From Erythrophleum ivorense (Eukaryota > Streptophyta > Magnoliopsida > Fabales > Fabaceae): 64,000 nt of DNA. Shown here piece by piece: positions 35,937 through 47,960 of the stretch. The position numbers and the translations under genes are program-made. Numbering within the stretch: position 1 is the stretch's first letter; every line of letters starts with the position of its first letter. Under the pieces are notes generated by a model. It was not told the DNA's origin, did not search any database, and worked only from the letters and a program-made list of their open reading frames with translations. The DNA is taken from NCBI GenBank assembly GCA_026724425.1, contig JAIUCV010000001.1:7236556-7300555 (forward strand), read 5' to 3'.

Positions 35937-36546
35937 TAATATATATAAAAGAGATCTAATTAGTATAATTGCACAATAATATGTATATATATATATATAT
36001 GTAAACTATGTTAAAAGCACGTCATGGTATACATTACTAATGCCGTGTCTATTTGGACACCAGTAAACACACATAGCATGACAAATGATATTAAATATGT
36101 AATACCAAAAATAATAATGATAAGTAAGACAATTTACCAAATTTGCATGTGAAGAGATGCTAGAAATTTCTAAAGACAAGATAAATCTAATAGAGAAGTT
36201 GAAAAATATTAAATAATGAAAGGAAAGAAATTACCTTAAGATAAAAGCTTGTAAGTGCAACTTTTAAATTTTTGTTATTAAGTTCTTCAATAAAAATATG
36301 ATAAGTAAAAGTTTTTTTTTCAACATTATATGAATGAGTTTTTTTATAAATATTGTTTCATATATCATATGTTTATTAAAGAATCTAATAGCAAATACCT
36401 AAAAGATTATGTCTATGTCTAATTCTAATAAAATGCATAAAAGAATATAAAGTTGTATTAATTCAATTAACAAAATAAGGAAAATAAATAGGGGGGATAG
36501 TCTCAGATTTACTCCTTTCTGGTAAGGAGATATGTTTGATTGAACT
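35937..36546. other. AT-rich stretch with (TA)n microsatellite
   Basis: A TA tract lies at 35983-36001. Nothing else could be supported in this interval. Confidence 0.5.
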
Positions 36547-36798
36547 TGTTGACACATTATTTTGGGTTATAACACATTTTTTCGTAATGCCAAGGTTAAG
36601 ATGTGGCTAGAGTCATTAAAATGAGTTAAATTTATTTGACTAATTGTTTAATCTACCAAAATAGTGAACTCGGATTTGATTTTATCAACTTGTTTTGTTA
36701 CTAGCTAGTTATGCAAGTTTGTTATGTCAACTTGTTAACTTACCATTGTATATATGTAACCTTCCTCTCATTGAATAATACAAGTTTCACATTTCACA
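36547..36798 (+). mobile_element. Short solo LTR, copia-like, 252 bp
   Basis: The element starts TGTTGACACATTATTTTGGG and ends TTTCACATTTCACA, with GAACT on the left (36542-36546) and AAACT on the right (36799-36803), one mismatch. The 3' part has a TATATATGTAACC block and a CTCTCATTGAATAATACAAG stretch like the polyadenylation region of short copia LTRs. Boundaries are plausible, not certain. Confidence 0.55.
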
Positions 36799-36979
36799 AA
36801 ACTGTGATAATAGTGGGCTCTTACATATTTTGTCAATGTTTAATATACTAGAGCTACTTGTGCTCTTAAATAACTATGAATCCATCTTAAAGAATTTTTA
36901 ATTATGAATTATTTTCCTCCTATAGAAGTCCCCATACCAATGGAAGCTTCTACAAATGCAACTAAAGTGACCCACAATT

Positions 36980-37542
36980 AGGGAGCGAAGAACCCGAATT
37001 GGAACATCATCTGGAATTGGCCTGGCCCGCAAAGAATACGTGTTTTCCTTTGGCTTGTCATCAAAAACAGAATTCTCACCAACTCTGAGAGAAGTCGTAG
37101 GCACATGACCCTCAACACCACTTGCACCCACTGCTCTTATAGTCAGGAGGACATAAATCACGCCCTCAGGCAGTGCCCGATAGCCTGCTCCTCATGGCAT
37201 CTTATCGTCTCGGACCACCTCAAAAATAATTTCTTCTGTGACAATTTCATCGATTGGTTGATGCAGAACCTCCAGCCTATAATGGCAGCTAAACTTGGAG
37301 TGTTCTCTTCGGTACTATGTGCTGTAAGCTCTGGCACAATAGGAACAACTTTATTTTCAATAAAAATTACTGTAACCCCATTGGACTTGCTCAATGTGTT
37401 AGGAGTCTCACCATGCATAACCTATAAGCTCGAGGTGTCCTTTGGAACATGGTTCATGGTCCCTTATAGTTGGTGTGCTCCCTTCCCTCTTGTATTCTTT
37501 GTTCCCTTTGTTAATACTATTCTCCTTCCATTCAAAAAAAAA
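36980..37542 (+). mobile_element. 5'-truncated L1-type LINE fragment
   Basis: The coding strand reads WNIIWNWPGPQRIRVFLWL, then CTHCSYSQEDINHALRQCP, the zinc-binding region (zf-RVT) that follows reverse transcriptase in plant L1 elements. It ends in a run of A from 37534. The flanks AAAGTGACCCACAATT (36964-36979) and AAAGTGACCCATAATT (37543-37558) form a 16-bp target duplication with one change. The fragment is only about 560 bp, so it is severely 5'-truncated. The 3' half no longer reads as the usual C-terminal RNase H region. Confidence 0.82.
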
Positions 37543-37582
37543 AAAGTGACCCATAATTTGAAATTGGTGGAGAAGATTGGTA

Positions 37583-39090
37583 TGTCTTTAAATTATCATG
37601 TTTTTCATATTATTTTAAGAGGCTTATCATATAAATATAGAATTTATTTTATAGTTTTGGTATATAAAATTAATAAATTTTAGTTAAGTTAATATTTAGT
37701 AAGTTTTGGTTTTATTTCTTTAGCTATGAGTTTTTTTTATTTGAATATAAGTTGTATTTTGTGTTTTTATTTATACTTTTAGGTTGTTAAATTGTTTAAT
37801 CTTTATTAATAGATTACAAATAGTAATTAAAGGAATTTTATATTTTTGTAGGGTAAAAATTAAAAAAAAAACAAGTTTAGAAGTTTTGAAATATAATGCA
37901 ACAAGAGTTAAGAAGATTTGTTGAAAATGAGCTAAAAAGAGAATGGAATAGAAGAATAACAAAGAAAAAGATAGTGCTCAAAAGCATTACTATAAAAAAA
38001 TACAGTGCCATGGTGGCAAATTTAAGTGCTGCAGTGCCAAAGCATAAAAATTTCATGTTGTGGCACTCTTGACTATTACAGATAAAAATTCAATAAAACT
38101 ACAACACTTCTGAACATCACCATGGCGCATTTAGGAAAAAGTACAAAACACACTATTTTTATTATTGGGCTTTCTTAGCGTTTTAAGAAAGATTTCACCA
38201 TTTCTTTGAGAAGGCCGCCACTTTGAACATTTTGGGGAGGAAAAAAGGGATTTAGAGCTTCATTTACCACAGGAGAAGTTTGTGTTTGTGAAAGATTCAC
38301 TGATTAGATTAGTTTTTATCTTCTTCCTTTGTCTTTCCTTACATTTCTTTACTGATTTAGTTTATAATCTATTCTTAACATTATTATTTCTTATAGTTAT
38401 GAGTGAAACTTGTTGATTTGGAATTATAATGAACTTTAACTTGTAAATTTATTTGTAATTAATGGTGTACTTTAATTAATCAATCTTTGTGTTTCATGCT
38501 TCTAAATGTGTGGAAGTCATTAGATGATTTTGGTAATCTAACTGAACTTGGAAAAAAGGATTTTAAGACTAAACCATGAATTAGATAATGTGGGTTTATA
38601 AAATTTTCAATGTTAGTTGGACTTATTCACTTATAGGATATAAATAATATCTATTGGTCTCACATAGCCATATTAGGACCTATTCTTAATTAAACCTCTA
38701 AATCAATTGTATAAGGAATGATGGATTAGTTAGGAGAATTCCTATAAGTACTTTAAAAGATGCTTGTAAGTAAATTAGAGTCCTAAACTATTAATGACAT
38801 TAAGAGTAAGATGAAGATAGGTAATTAGTTCATAGGAAATTTTAAGGGAAATCATAATCCCAAACCCTGTTACTTTCCAATTTTATCAAGAATGGTGTCT
38901 CTTATTTATTTTTTTATTTATGTCTTTAGTTTAGTTTGATTTCCTATAAATTTTTATTGTTGACTTGATTTAGATTAAGGTGCATAATTTTAGTACTTAA
39001 CAATTATCTTAGTAACAAATTCTTCTCGAAATAATACTCTATTCATTACTCTATTATTGTTGCAATGCGTATAATTGCATATACACTTTC
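37583..39090 (+). mobile_element. LTR-like repeat X (right copy)
   Basis: It matches the reverse complement of 4137-5010 plus 8257-8834 over its whole length and begins TGTCTTTAAATTATCATG. Near its end come GATTTAGATTAAGGTGCA and AATGCGTATAATTGCATATAC, phrases reminiscent of the 3' ends of Tat/Athila-type LTRs. No flanking duplication was found, so the LTR identity is inferred. There is no coding content. Confidence 0.5.
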
Positions 39091-39137
39091 AAACAAACAA
39101 TAGAGATACCAAATACAAAATCAAGTACAATAAAAAA

Positions 39138-40005
39138 TGTTGAGATTAGTTTGAAAAACTAATGGAAATCAAATTTGACAAGAGACAATCGACTAATAAC
39201 ACAAGATCAATAGATTGGTATTTACAAAATGGAATAATTGAGTTCTAAGGAAGCAGTAATCAACTAGCCAATGAAGTAGTCAACTCATTCAGATCAAAGG
39301 GAACAATGTTCACTACTGTAGGATAGTAATTGACTGATTCACAAGAATTAGTAGATAGGTTTAGCATACACAGTCACCTGGTTGACTAAAACCAATCGAT
39401 TGGGACATAATAGTAAGCAGTGTTGATTATTCCATTACAAGCCAATCAATTGGTTCAATGAACAATCCACTATTTGGGCTTCAATAGTTTAGGCTCCAAT
39501 AGTTGACTAATGTAAAGAACTAATCCACTAGTTGTAATGAAAACTGCAAAAAATTCAAAATACTCTGGTTTGTGCTTGGTGTCTTTTAGTTGACGGATTG
39601 TATCTCTTCATACAATAGTTAAATGTCTGATTAGGTATATGGAAACTAAAGAAAGCCTTTCATAATAATGTTTTAAATTGAATTTTAAACTCAGTTGGAA
39701 TGAAGAGATGTGATGATTCAAGAATTGACCTATAAAGATTGATTTTGAACACATGATCTATACTTTTGAACTCATTCATTTCTTCCCTCATTCTCTAAAC
39801 TAAAATAGTATTCTAGAAATAAAGAGATCTACTAGTTGCTAAGTGTATCTCTATAGTGCTTTGGATTACTCTTAGGAGCAACTTTATCTTATCCCTATAG
39901 CAAATCTAGGGGACAAATATTGCTTAAGGGTAGTGTGGTCTGCACACAGTTTGAAGCCTTCTTTAAGTTTTTTTCTAATTTGAATATATTTCTCCTTTCT
40001 TAACA
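39138..40005 (+). repeat. 5' LTR of the copia element
   Basis: It starts TGTTGAGATTAGTTTG and aligns with 50148-50953 along its length. Shared blocks include TTGGTGTCTTTTAGTT, ATGTGATGATTCA and TCTTATCCCTATAGCAAAT. The end TTCTTAACA at 40005 is inferred from where the two copies stop matching. Confidence 0.82.
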
Positions 40006-40057
40006 ATCTTAAAGCAATATTTGTAATGAAGTTCACCACTAATTATGCATTCAGGTT

Positions 40058-40302
40058 ATGAGTCAAGATTTTGTGAAACTCAACTATTTTGATGGCATAA
40101 ATTTTAATTAATGTGAGGACAAGATGATGTTCCTTCTTACTGCCATAAAGATTGCTTATATCCTCAACTTAAATTTGAAGGTAATACCAAAACCTATTGA
40201 CAAAGACAATTATAAACTTAAAGCTAAGAGGAAAGAGAGGACTAAAGATAAATTGTTATGCCATGGCCACATCCTTAACACTCTTTCTAATTGCTTGTAT
40301 GA
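40058..40302 (+). pseudogene. Copia gag, N-terminal part
   Basis: An ATG at 40058 opens MSQDFVKLNYFDGINFN, then a stop where a Trp codon is usual, and continues as MMFLLTAIKIAYILNLNLK...KAKRKERTKDKLLCHGHILN, the conserved N-terminal domain of copia gag. The frame ends at the insertion of the solo LTR 40303-43185 just after LSNCLYD. The remainder of gag resumes at 43191. Gag packages the element RNA; this copy cannot, since it carries a stop and two large insertions. Confidence 0.85.
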
Positions 40303-43185
40303 TGTAACACCTTAACCTCTAGCTCATACCCATCATGCTCACATATTCATATACTCATGCTAAGCTTATAAGGGAGATGATTTCTCTACCTTGGTGCTCT
40401 TTCTTTAAGGCATATTGTATCGGTGGAGATCCACTTAGAAGTAACATGGACCGGTTGGGCTCTCTCTATGCTTCCCCATGCTCAATTATACTATTGAGAC
40501 TTATTTCAATCCCCACAACATGCTTTAAAGTCATGGGAAGCAAAAAGGGATTGGAGACATGCATTTTCGTTCTTGGCAGATTTTGCTTCATTTCTGGGCT
40601 AAGTTTGAAAATCCATAACTAAATGCAGAAAAATCGTAACACCATGATCTGGGTCATTCTAGAAATCTTGAGACGTCTACTTCATGCTAAAAATACTTAT
40701 AAGTCTCAATATCTCACATATCATGCGTTTGACATCAAATTCGTTCACTGGTCAGAGGGGGCTCTTTTGCTGTCACAGTTTACTGATATGGACTTTGAAA
40801 ATGTCTAACTAATTCCAAAAAAATCCAATGCTTGAAAATCATATCTCTATGGAAATATGTGGATGTTAGATAAACAGGAAAAATATCTCCAGATCAGTTC
40901 ACCAAGCCAAATTCCCATAAACCGATGAAACAGTACCGCGGGTCTGGTTGGGTGTCTGATTCTGGGCAGGAACTTCGAAATTGCATAACTTACTCTCTAG
41001 ACCTCTAAATGAGGTGCTTCCAATTCCTACAAGTCACTGTGACCATCTAGTTTCTTTGTATAAAATTTCGTAGCCATTGGATTACATTTGCCCCATGGAT
41101 GACACGTTTCTCAAACTGACCAAATGAACAGTGATTTCCAAAATCCGAATTTCTAATGTCAACTTTGAAAAATCATAGAAAATGATATAGACCTCTAAAT
41201 GACATGAACTCTAGCTTCCCAGAAAGCTCTAAACATAATCTAGCTACATGTCAAATCTCATAACAAGAAGAGGTCATATGGCTAATCTATGACATCATGT
41301 GCAAGAAGGCCCTTTCTTGGCCAAAAGTGGGGTTCATAGGGTCCAATCTTGGCTTTTCTACTTCTATGACTCTTTGAGCACATGAGAAAGCATCTATAGG
41401 AGCTATCAATCATGCCTCAAGTGTCTAGTAACTTAGATTGGAGAAACTCACTATCCCATGCCCACTTATGCACCTATATAGCCTATGCTACCATTAAGCA
41501 TTTCTCATTCAAAATTCACTTTCTCATTCATCATATATTTCATTCTCATACATTCATCATTTACAACTTACTTTCTCACTCAAAATGAATTACATTCTCA
41601 TATATACAAGAATTCTTTACACTCTTCTTCATTTCTATCCCTAGCTTCATGCTTGGTGGTGGTTCCCATCTCTAGGCTCACTTGGTCCACCTGGCATGTT
41701 TGGATGGTGGAGAGGGGGGGTGAGATTCATGGAATCTCAGTAGTTCAACTCTCATTCAATCATACATATATCGCATGCAACAAGTCTCATTTGCATGTAT
41801 GGCATGTTAGCATATAAGACCATGATGAAAACATTTAAAACATATGAATTGGCCATGCATAAAGAAAAACATTCTCAACATGTGAGTAGGCCACACATAA
41901 CATTTAGGAGCTTGCTAAGTACATGGATTAGCCTCACCCATTCCCTTGTGGCTTTTGGATTCGCCTTACCCCTTTCTTTAGAGGTCCTTAGACTCAACCC
42001 TTACTCTTTGGGAGTCAACCTCACTTTTGGGAGACCTTTTACTCTTGTCTCAACCACTTAGGGGTTTGGCTCGTCCTCACCTTGGCTATAGGGTTATTGG
42101 CTTTTCCATTTCCTCAAGCAAACCAAAACAAGCGTATAAATCGTCATTTCAATTCATAACACATCATCATGCTAACACACTTCTCATAACTCATATCATT
42201 CATACACACAAGCAAGACAATGTAAACACACAATTATGCATGAGAGAAAGTGGAGAGAACTACCTTGTTAGCTATTCACTACTTGTTCTTTCAATTGTCT
42301 CCTCCCTTGTGGATTTCACTACCACTTCTAGATGGGAGAGCTTCTCTCGAGCCTAACCACACAAAAGCATGGAATTAATACCTTAATACTTGATTCTTAA
42401 GCTAGGGATCTCTTTCTAGCAATCCTACTAAGCATGTCAAGCTAGGGTTCTCTCTCTCACTAGAATTCATTAACTATTCTTTCTCTTCTCTCAAGCTCTC
42501 AACTCTTAAGAAGAGAAAGCAAGGAAGAGAGGGCTACATGACTTCTAACCTCCCTTAAGAGTGGTTTTCCACTCTCCCTCCTCTGAACCAAGCTCAAAAC
42601 ATGGCTACTTTAACTATTAAAACCGTGGGAAGAGAGGATAAGGGGAGAAGAGCAACATACTAAGAGAAAAGCAATGAAAATCCTTACCTTTCTTGTTCTT
42701 CCTTCCTCCTCTAGGCTTCTCTCTCTCTCCTCATCCCTTTTCTCTCTCTTAAAGTGAGCTTAAGTCGGTTACAGAGTGAAAGAATGAGTTGGGATGGTTT
42801 AAAAAGTCAAATTCTCTATTTTCACGCTTTTTCGAACTAACCCTCGCTATAGCAAGCCATAACCCTCGCTACGGCAAGCTCGAATAAGTCCCAGAACTCT
42901 GCCTTCGCTATGGCGTTCGCTACGGCGAGCAACTCCCTGGATTTTGTATGGGGGTGCCCGAACTCGCTATAGCTAGAAGCTTTCTCGCTATAGCTAGAAG
43001 GCAGTCTCGCTATAGCTAGACCATTTCTCGCTATAGCGAGCAGGTACATTCGCTATAGTTAGGCTGTAGCTAGCAGACTTAGAAAATTTTCAGCTTCTAA
43101 AAATTTTCAGCTTTTCTTTTCCTTCCTTTTTCTTTTCTCATTTCTTTTCTATTTTCTTTTTCTTTTCTTTTTCTTGGCTGTTACA
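40303..43185 (-). mobile_element. Solo LTR in copia gag, 2.9 kb, TSD TATGA
   Basis: The plus-strand ends are TGTAACACCTTAACC and TTGGCTGTTACA; the minus-strand start is TGTAACAGCC. TATGA flanks both sides (40298-40302 and 43186-43190). Minus orientation is inferred from its match in opposite sense to the plus-oriented LTR family (GGATTAGCCTCACCC repeats at 41920-42060) and from the GCTATAGC minisatellite near its 5' end. It splits the copia gag frame exactly, since gag sequence resumes after 43190. Confidence 0.9.
42963..43040. repeat. ~21-bp minisatellite around palindromic GCTATAGC
   Basis: CTCGCTATAGCTAGA or a close variant begins at 42963, 42984, 43006 and 43027, with looser copies from 42840 onward. 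GCTATAGC is its own reverse complement. A diverged form lies near 27780-27930 in a related LTR. Confidence 0.8.
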
Positions 43186-43190
43186 TATGA

Positions 43191-44151
43191 CTTGTTCACT
43201 TCAATTTCATCTCTATGAGAAATTTTCCAAGCGCTTGACTTCAAGTACAACATTGAACAACAAGGAACACATAAGTTTCTTATCATGAATTATTTTTCTA
43301 ATTCAACGAATGACAATACTTGTATCATGCACCAAGTTTATGATTTGCAAGTATTGGTTTCTAAACACAAGGACTTGAAAGTGGACTTGTAAAATTGCCT
43401 CTAACTTGGAATGATTATAAAAAGAAGTTGTTACACGCCACTAAAAATTTACTATGGAACAAATTCTAAAGCATTTAAGAATTGAAAAAGGAACAAGAAA
43501 TTTACCCAAAAAAAAGCATTTAGAATTAGTGTCCAAGGTTAATTTTATGGATGCAAATAATAAGTCCTATGGTGAAAATAACAAGAGAAAGAACCTAAAT
43601 CTAATTTTTTAGAGCAAAAGCCAAAGAAGACTTCAAAGTCTTATTATCATTGTGGGGAGAAATGACATTTAAAAAAGGATTGTAGATTTAGAAAGAAAAT
43701 AAAATTAGGTCAGACTAACACCGCAAACATGATAGACACTGAACAAGATAAAATAGTGGCTATGGTTTCTAAGTTGCATGTTAGTATGATATCCGAGTTA
43801 AATATAGTAATTACTTCCAAATCTCTTGATTGGTGGTATGATTCTAGTGCAACCATACATGTTTTCCATGATAAGAATTAGTTCAAGACATATGAAACTA
43901 AAGATGAAGAACATCAAGTGATCATAGGCAATGATAATACCGCAAAAGTTCTTGGAAGAGGTAGTGTAGAACTATAATTCACTTATGGAAAGAAGTTGGT
44001 GTTGCTAAATGTACTACATGTCCCTAACTTTAGGAATAATTTAATTTCTACAAATCATTTTTGTAAAATGGGTTTTCAGGTTGTAGAATTTGACAAGATT
44101 GTAATCTCCAAGAATGGAGTATTTGTGGGCAAAAGGTACTTTTGTGATGGG
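43191..44151 (+). pseudogene. Copia gag C-terminus, protease and start of integrase linker
   Basis: Gag resumes as FKYNIEQQGTHKFLIMNYF, then DLQVLVSKHKDLKV and KHLRIEKG. A zinc knuckle at about 43641-43682 reads YYHCGEK-stop-HLKKDC: the first Cys is Tyr and a stop lies inside it. The protease site is WWYDSSATIH at 43831-43860, with Ser replacing the Gly of the usual DSGA motif. NVLHVPNFRNNLISTNHFCKMGF begins the region before integrase and is cut at 44151 by the next solo LTR. All segments are inactive. Confidence 0.87.
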
Positions 44152-47100
44152 TATAACGCCCGGTACATTGTACAATCACTGAAACGGGCCGATTTGAAAA
44201 GCAAGTCCCTTGAGATAAGTGATTCAATGCCAAATAAAATTTGAATAAAATTTTAAATAATAGAAAATGAGGATTTAAGCTTTGAGTAACCCAAAAATTG
44301 GGGTTAGAGTGATTCAAAAAAATTGCCGAAAGGCCAGTGACATTTTTGTAAATAAGTGTAATTTTAGAAAAACACCTAGGAGGGCTTTTTAAATAAAAAT
44401 TTTGAGTTGCCCAAGGTTCTCAGAGGCCCCAAAAACCATGGGAAGCCCCGAGACTGGTAAAACCCCTCTGGTGTACTCTTTCCAACGTCAGTTGACCCAA
44501 ACTTTGACCGATTCGTTCAGGATGGTTTTAACTCCGATTTGAGTGATTCCAAAGGCATGTTATTAAATTGGGAATCTAAATTTTATGATGGAAAAGACGG
44601 TTCTCAAAAAGGAGCTAAAACGAAGCCGAAATGAACTTGCCATTATGGAAGGGCAAAATTGGAATTTATGGTTTCTTGAATGTTCTAAAGAGTTCCACAC
44701 TTTTCTCCCTTCTTCTCCTCTTTAATGAGCACAACCCATTCTGCCCAAAATACAGAAAATATTTAGCTCTCTTAGGCACACCAAAGGGAGGAGAAAAAGA
44801 GGAAGAAAGACAGGGAAAAACTAGGTAATTTCATCAAATTTCTTGCTCCATCTTCCTCCAATCTTGTTTTCCTCTCTTCCTCCTTTCTTTCCATGGATTT
44901 TTTGAATGATTTGGTTCTATTTTTGACCCAGACCTAAGGGGATAATTTTGAATTTGCTAAGGAGAAGAGAATGAAGGAGAAAGACACTTGAAAGCTCACT
45001 TGAATCATAGGTAATCTTTACTTTTTGTTGCATCTTCTCTTCCCCGTCCCTTTGTGTGTATATCAGCCAAGAATAGAACCAAAGGAAGGGAGGATGTTCT
45101 GTACAAATACAAGGAGGGAACAAGGGTTTTAGGCCATGGGGAGATGGCATATGGCAAGAAATTCCAAGAAAAATCAATAGAAAACAAGTTAGAAAAGTGT
45201 AGTATTTTCTAGGGTTTTGCAAAATCTGATTTTGTGTGAATGTTTCCTTGAGCTCCTAAGACCTTTAGAAAGCCTCTCAAGTGGCTCTCCCATCAAGAAA
45301 AAATCACAAAGTCCATGAACCTCTATTATGGTGCATATTTCAGCCAAGCTAGATTCATTAGGCTAGGGGATGTTTTAATTTGTTCTGGCCTTGGTTTGTA
45401 ACTTTATATGATGTTAGAAGATGGGAGAAACCATTGGGAAAAATTTAGAAGCTTTAGGTTGGGAGATGAGGCAATAACTTCCATAATATAACCTTATGAA
45501 GCAACATGGACCTAGGTTTGTGAAAGTGAGTGTGTGATGGCTTCAAGGACCTTAAATGAGGTCAAGAGGTCTAAATATGGCAAGAGAATGGAACCAAGAA
45601 TGTTAATTATGGTAGTTGCTTCATTAGGTCCTTAATGGAACTATATTGTGACAAATAGACCAAAGTGTAGTCTTAAGAGTGAGTTGGATGTCATAATTTG
45701 TTCCAAGAGTATAATTTAGTGTTGTTTATTGTGAATAGGCCAAAGAAATCCAACCCTACTACTTTGTGTTTGTGGAACTGAAAAGGAGAAGAAACAAGCA
45801 AAGTAAAGCTTAAATTTGCACCAAGGTAGCTCTCCACCTTTTCTTGTTACATTTTCTTGTTGCATATGGTGTCATTGTGTGCTTGTGTGTATGTTTATAT
45901 GTTTAAGACATGCCACTTGATGCTATGTTGCTATTTTGGTACCAATATGCTTTCTTGAATGTCTTTGAATGGTAGAAATGGCTCATAAGGGTGAGGTAGT
46001 GCCAAAAGTCCCTTAATGTAGGTGAAGAGATGCCAAAAGTCTCATGGCATGGGTGAGACAAGGCCAAAAGTCCCTTAGATGGGTGAGGCTAAGTGAAAAG
46101 TCCCAAGAACCAAGAGTGAGGCAATCCAAAAGTCCTAGAAATGGGGTGAGGCCAAACCAAAAGTCCCTAGAGCTCATTCTTGTACTTGACATGAGTTTGT
46201 GACAAAAAAATGTAAAAGATGAATGCTTCATAGATTGATTGATTACATACTTGTACCTTTGACGTATTTTATGCCTTGAAGATGTGCTTGAATAGGTGTA
46301 TGAGTTATTGAGATTCAATGAATCTCACCCCCTCCTTTCTCTCATCTCATATGATCTAGGTGGAGTTCAAGATCCAAAGGATAGAAGCCAAGGAGCTTAA
46401 ATCTCCATCTCTTGGCAAATCTTTCTATTTTGATGTACTATGATGACTAGAATGTAAAAGTAGATATGTAAATGTTATGTTTGAGTCATGACACTTTGAA
46501 CAAGTGTAAAACTATGTAAAGTTAGTGTATGTATCAAGAATAGAGTTTAATGAATAGAATTATGTATTTTGACCACTTGGGAGCCCACTTGTGTCTGTAT
46601 GTTTATGGAAGTGGCATGATGAATTTGAGTTTCATGAGGGTTCAGACCTTATGAGGGACTTATTTATGCTATATTATGCTTTCTAAGTTGTTTAAATGTG
46701 TGTGAAACCATGGATGACTCATTTGAACTAAAGTTGCCTCTTGTTGGGACCAAAATTGCCATAAGTTTGAACTAAGGCAAAATCTGACCAAATGATGTCT
46801 TCTTGACTTGAAATTTTGCATGCAAGTAGATCTTGCCTAGAGCTTTTGGAGAAGCTAAAGATCAGGTCATTTAGAGGTCTTTGGAATTTTCTATAATTTT
46901 TCAAAGTTGGTATTAGAATCTCGGATTTGCACTGGTACTGTTCATTTGGTTAGTTGTGAAATTGTGTCATCCGAGGGGCAAACGTGGTCCAATGGCTACA
47001 AAATTTTATAGTTAGAAACTAGGCATTACAGTGATATGTAGTAACTAGAAGCACCTTATTTAGAGGTCTGAGCTGAGAGATATGAATTTTTGAATTTCTG

Positions 47101-47955
47101 GGACAGTAGTAGTAGCTTAGGACGACCTGAGTCACTGTTCCATTGAATTTGGATAGATAAATGTGCTTTCTCTGATCTGAGTCTATTTTTACCATAAATT
47201 TAACGTTCATAGATTTCCAAATTGGTATTATTTGCATGGATTGGATTTTTTTAGAATTAATTGGATATTTTCGAAGTTCATAGCAGACACTTGCATCAGT
47301 ACCAGTAGCTGTCCGAACCTTTACCCCTTTTCACATGTCAAACACTTTCTGTGTTATGTTTCATGGCCTGAAAATATTTTTGACATAAATTATACATGTG
47401 TAGCCTTCCAGAATGGCCAATAATGAATGATTTCAATTTTTCTAGAATTAGTTACAAATTTTGAAATTTCCTATCAGTAAACTGAACCAGTTGCCTAGAC
47501 AGCAGCAACCCTAGTGGCTTTTCAGATTTCAAATGTTTTCCTTTAATGATTCATGAGCTGCAATTATTTTTAACATGGGGTAGACATCCAGAGCTTTCTG
47601 TAATGGTAAAGTTTGTTGGGTTTTGAATTTTTTGGATTTAGTTATGAATTTCTGAAATTGTGACAAAAAAACTAAAATTCTAGCCGAAAATAAGAGTGTG
47701 AATTTGATGGATCCCTTTGAATTCCACGAGTTGTGGGCCAATTTTGGTTATACAAATGAGTTGTATGTATGTAATTAAATATGAGAATGGGTTGTATGAG
47801 CTCATATGATCCGTGTGGCATCGAATGAAATTTTTATACGCGACGTAACGCGAAATAAGACATTATTTTAATGTCATTTTCCGTTCCCTTTGGTTCAATT
47901 GATCATGTGAGACTTAGAAATGATCCGAAGCATGCTAGAAATATATGGTGTTATA
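44152..47955 (+). mobile_element. Solo LTR in copia pol, 3.8 kb, TSD ATGGG
   Basis: It begins TATAACGCCCGGTAC, that is TGTAACGCCC with one change, and ends ATATATGGTGTTATA, also one change from TTACA. ATGGG flanks it at 44147-44151 and 47956-47960. The first 2.1 kb is the inverted match of 1-2097. GGGTGAGG/AAAAGTCCC repeats lie at 45990-46170. There is no internal coding sequence. Frames such as 44631-44828 and 46013-46318 show no domain. Confidence 0.9.
45985..46170 (+). repeat. Degenerate ~35-bp tandem repeat inside LTR
   Basis: GTGAGG...CAAAAGTCCC recurs about six times with 32-38 bp spacing and variable linkers. It is the plus-strand counterpart of the array at 90-270. Confidence 0.75.
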
Positions 47956-47960
47956 ATGGG

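Noticed and set aside
37105..37683. 192-codon frame, the longest in the window, as a host gene
   Set aside because: Its first half is the L1 zinc-binding region; the rest runs through the L1 tail, the A run and host DNA beyond. It is a chance extension of a LINE fragment.
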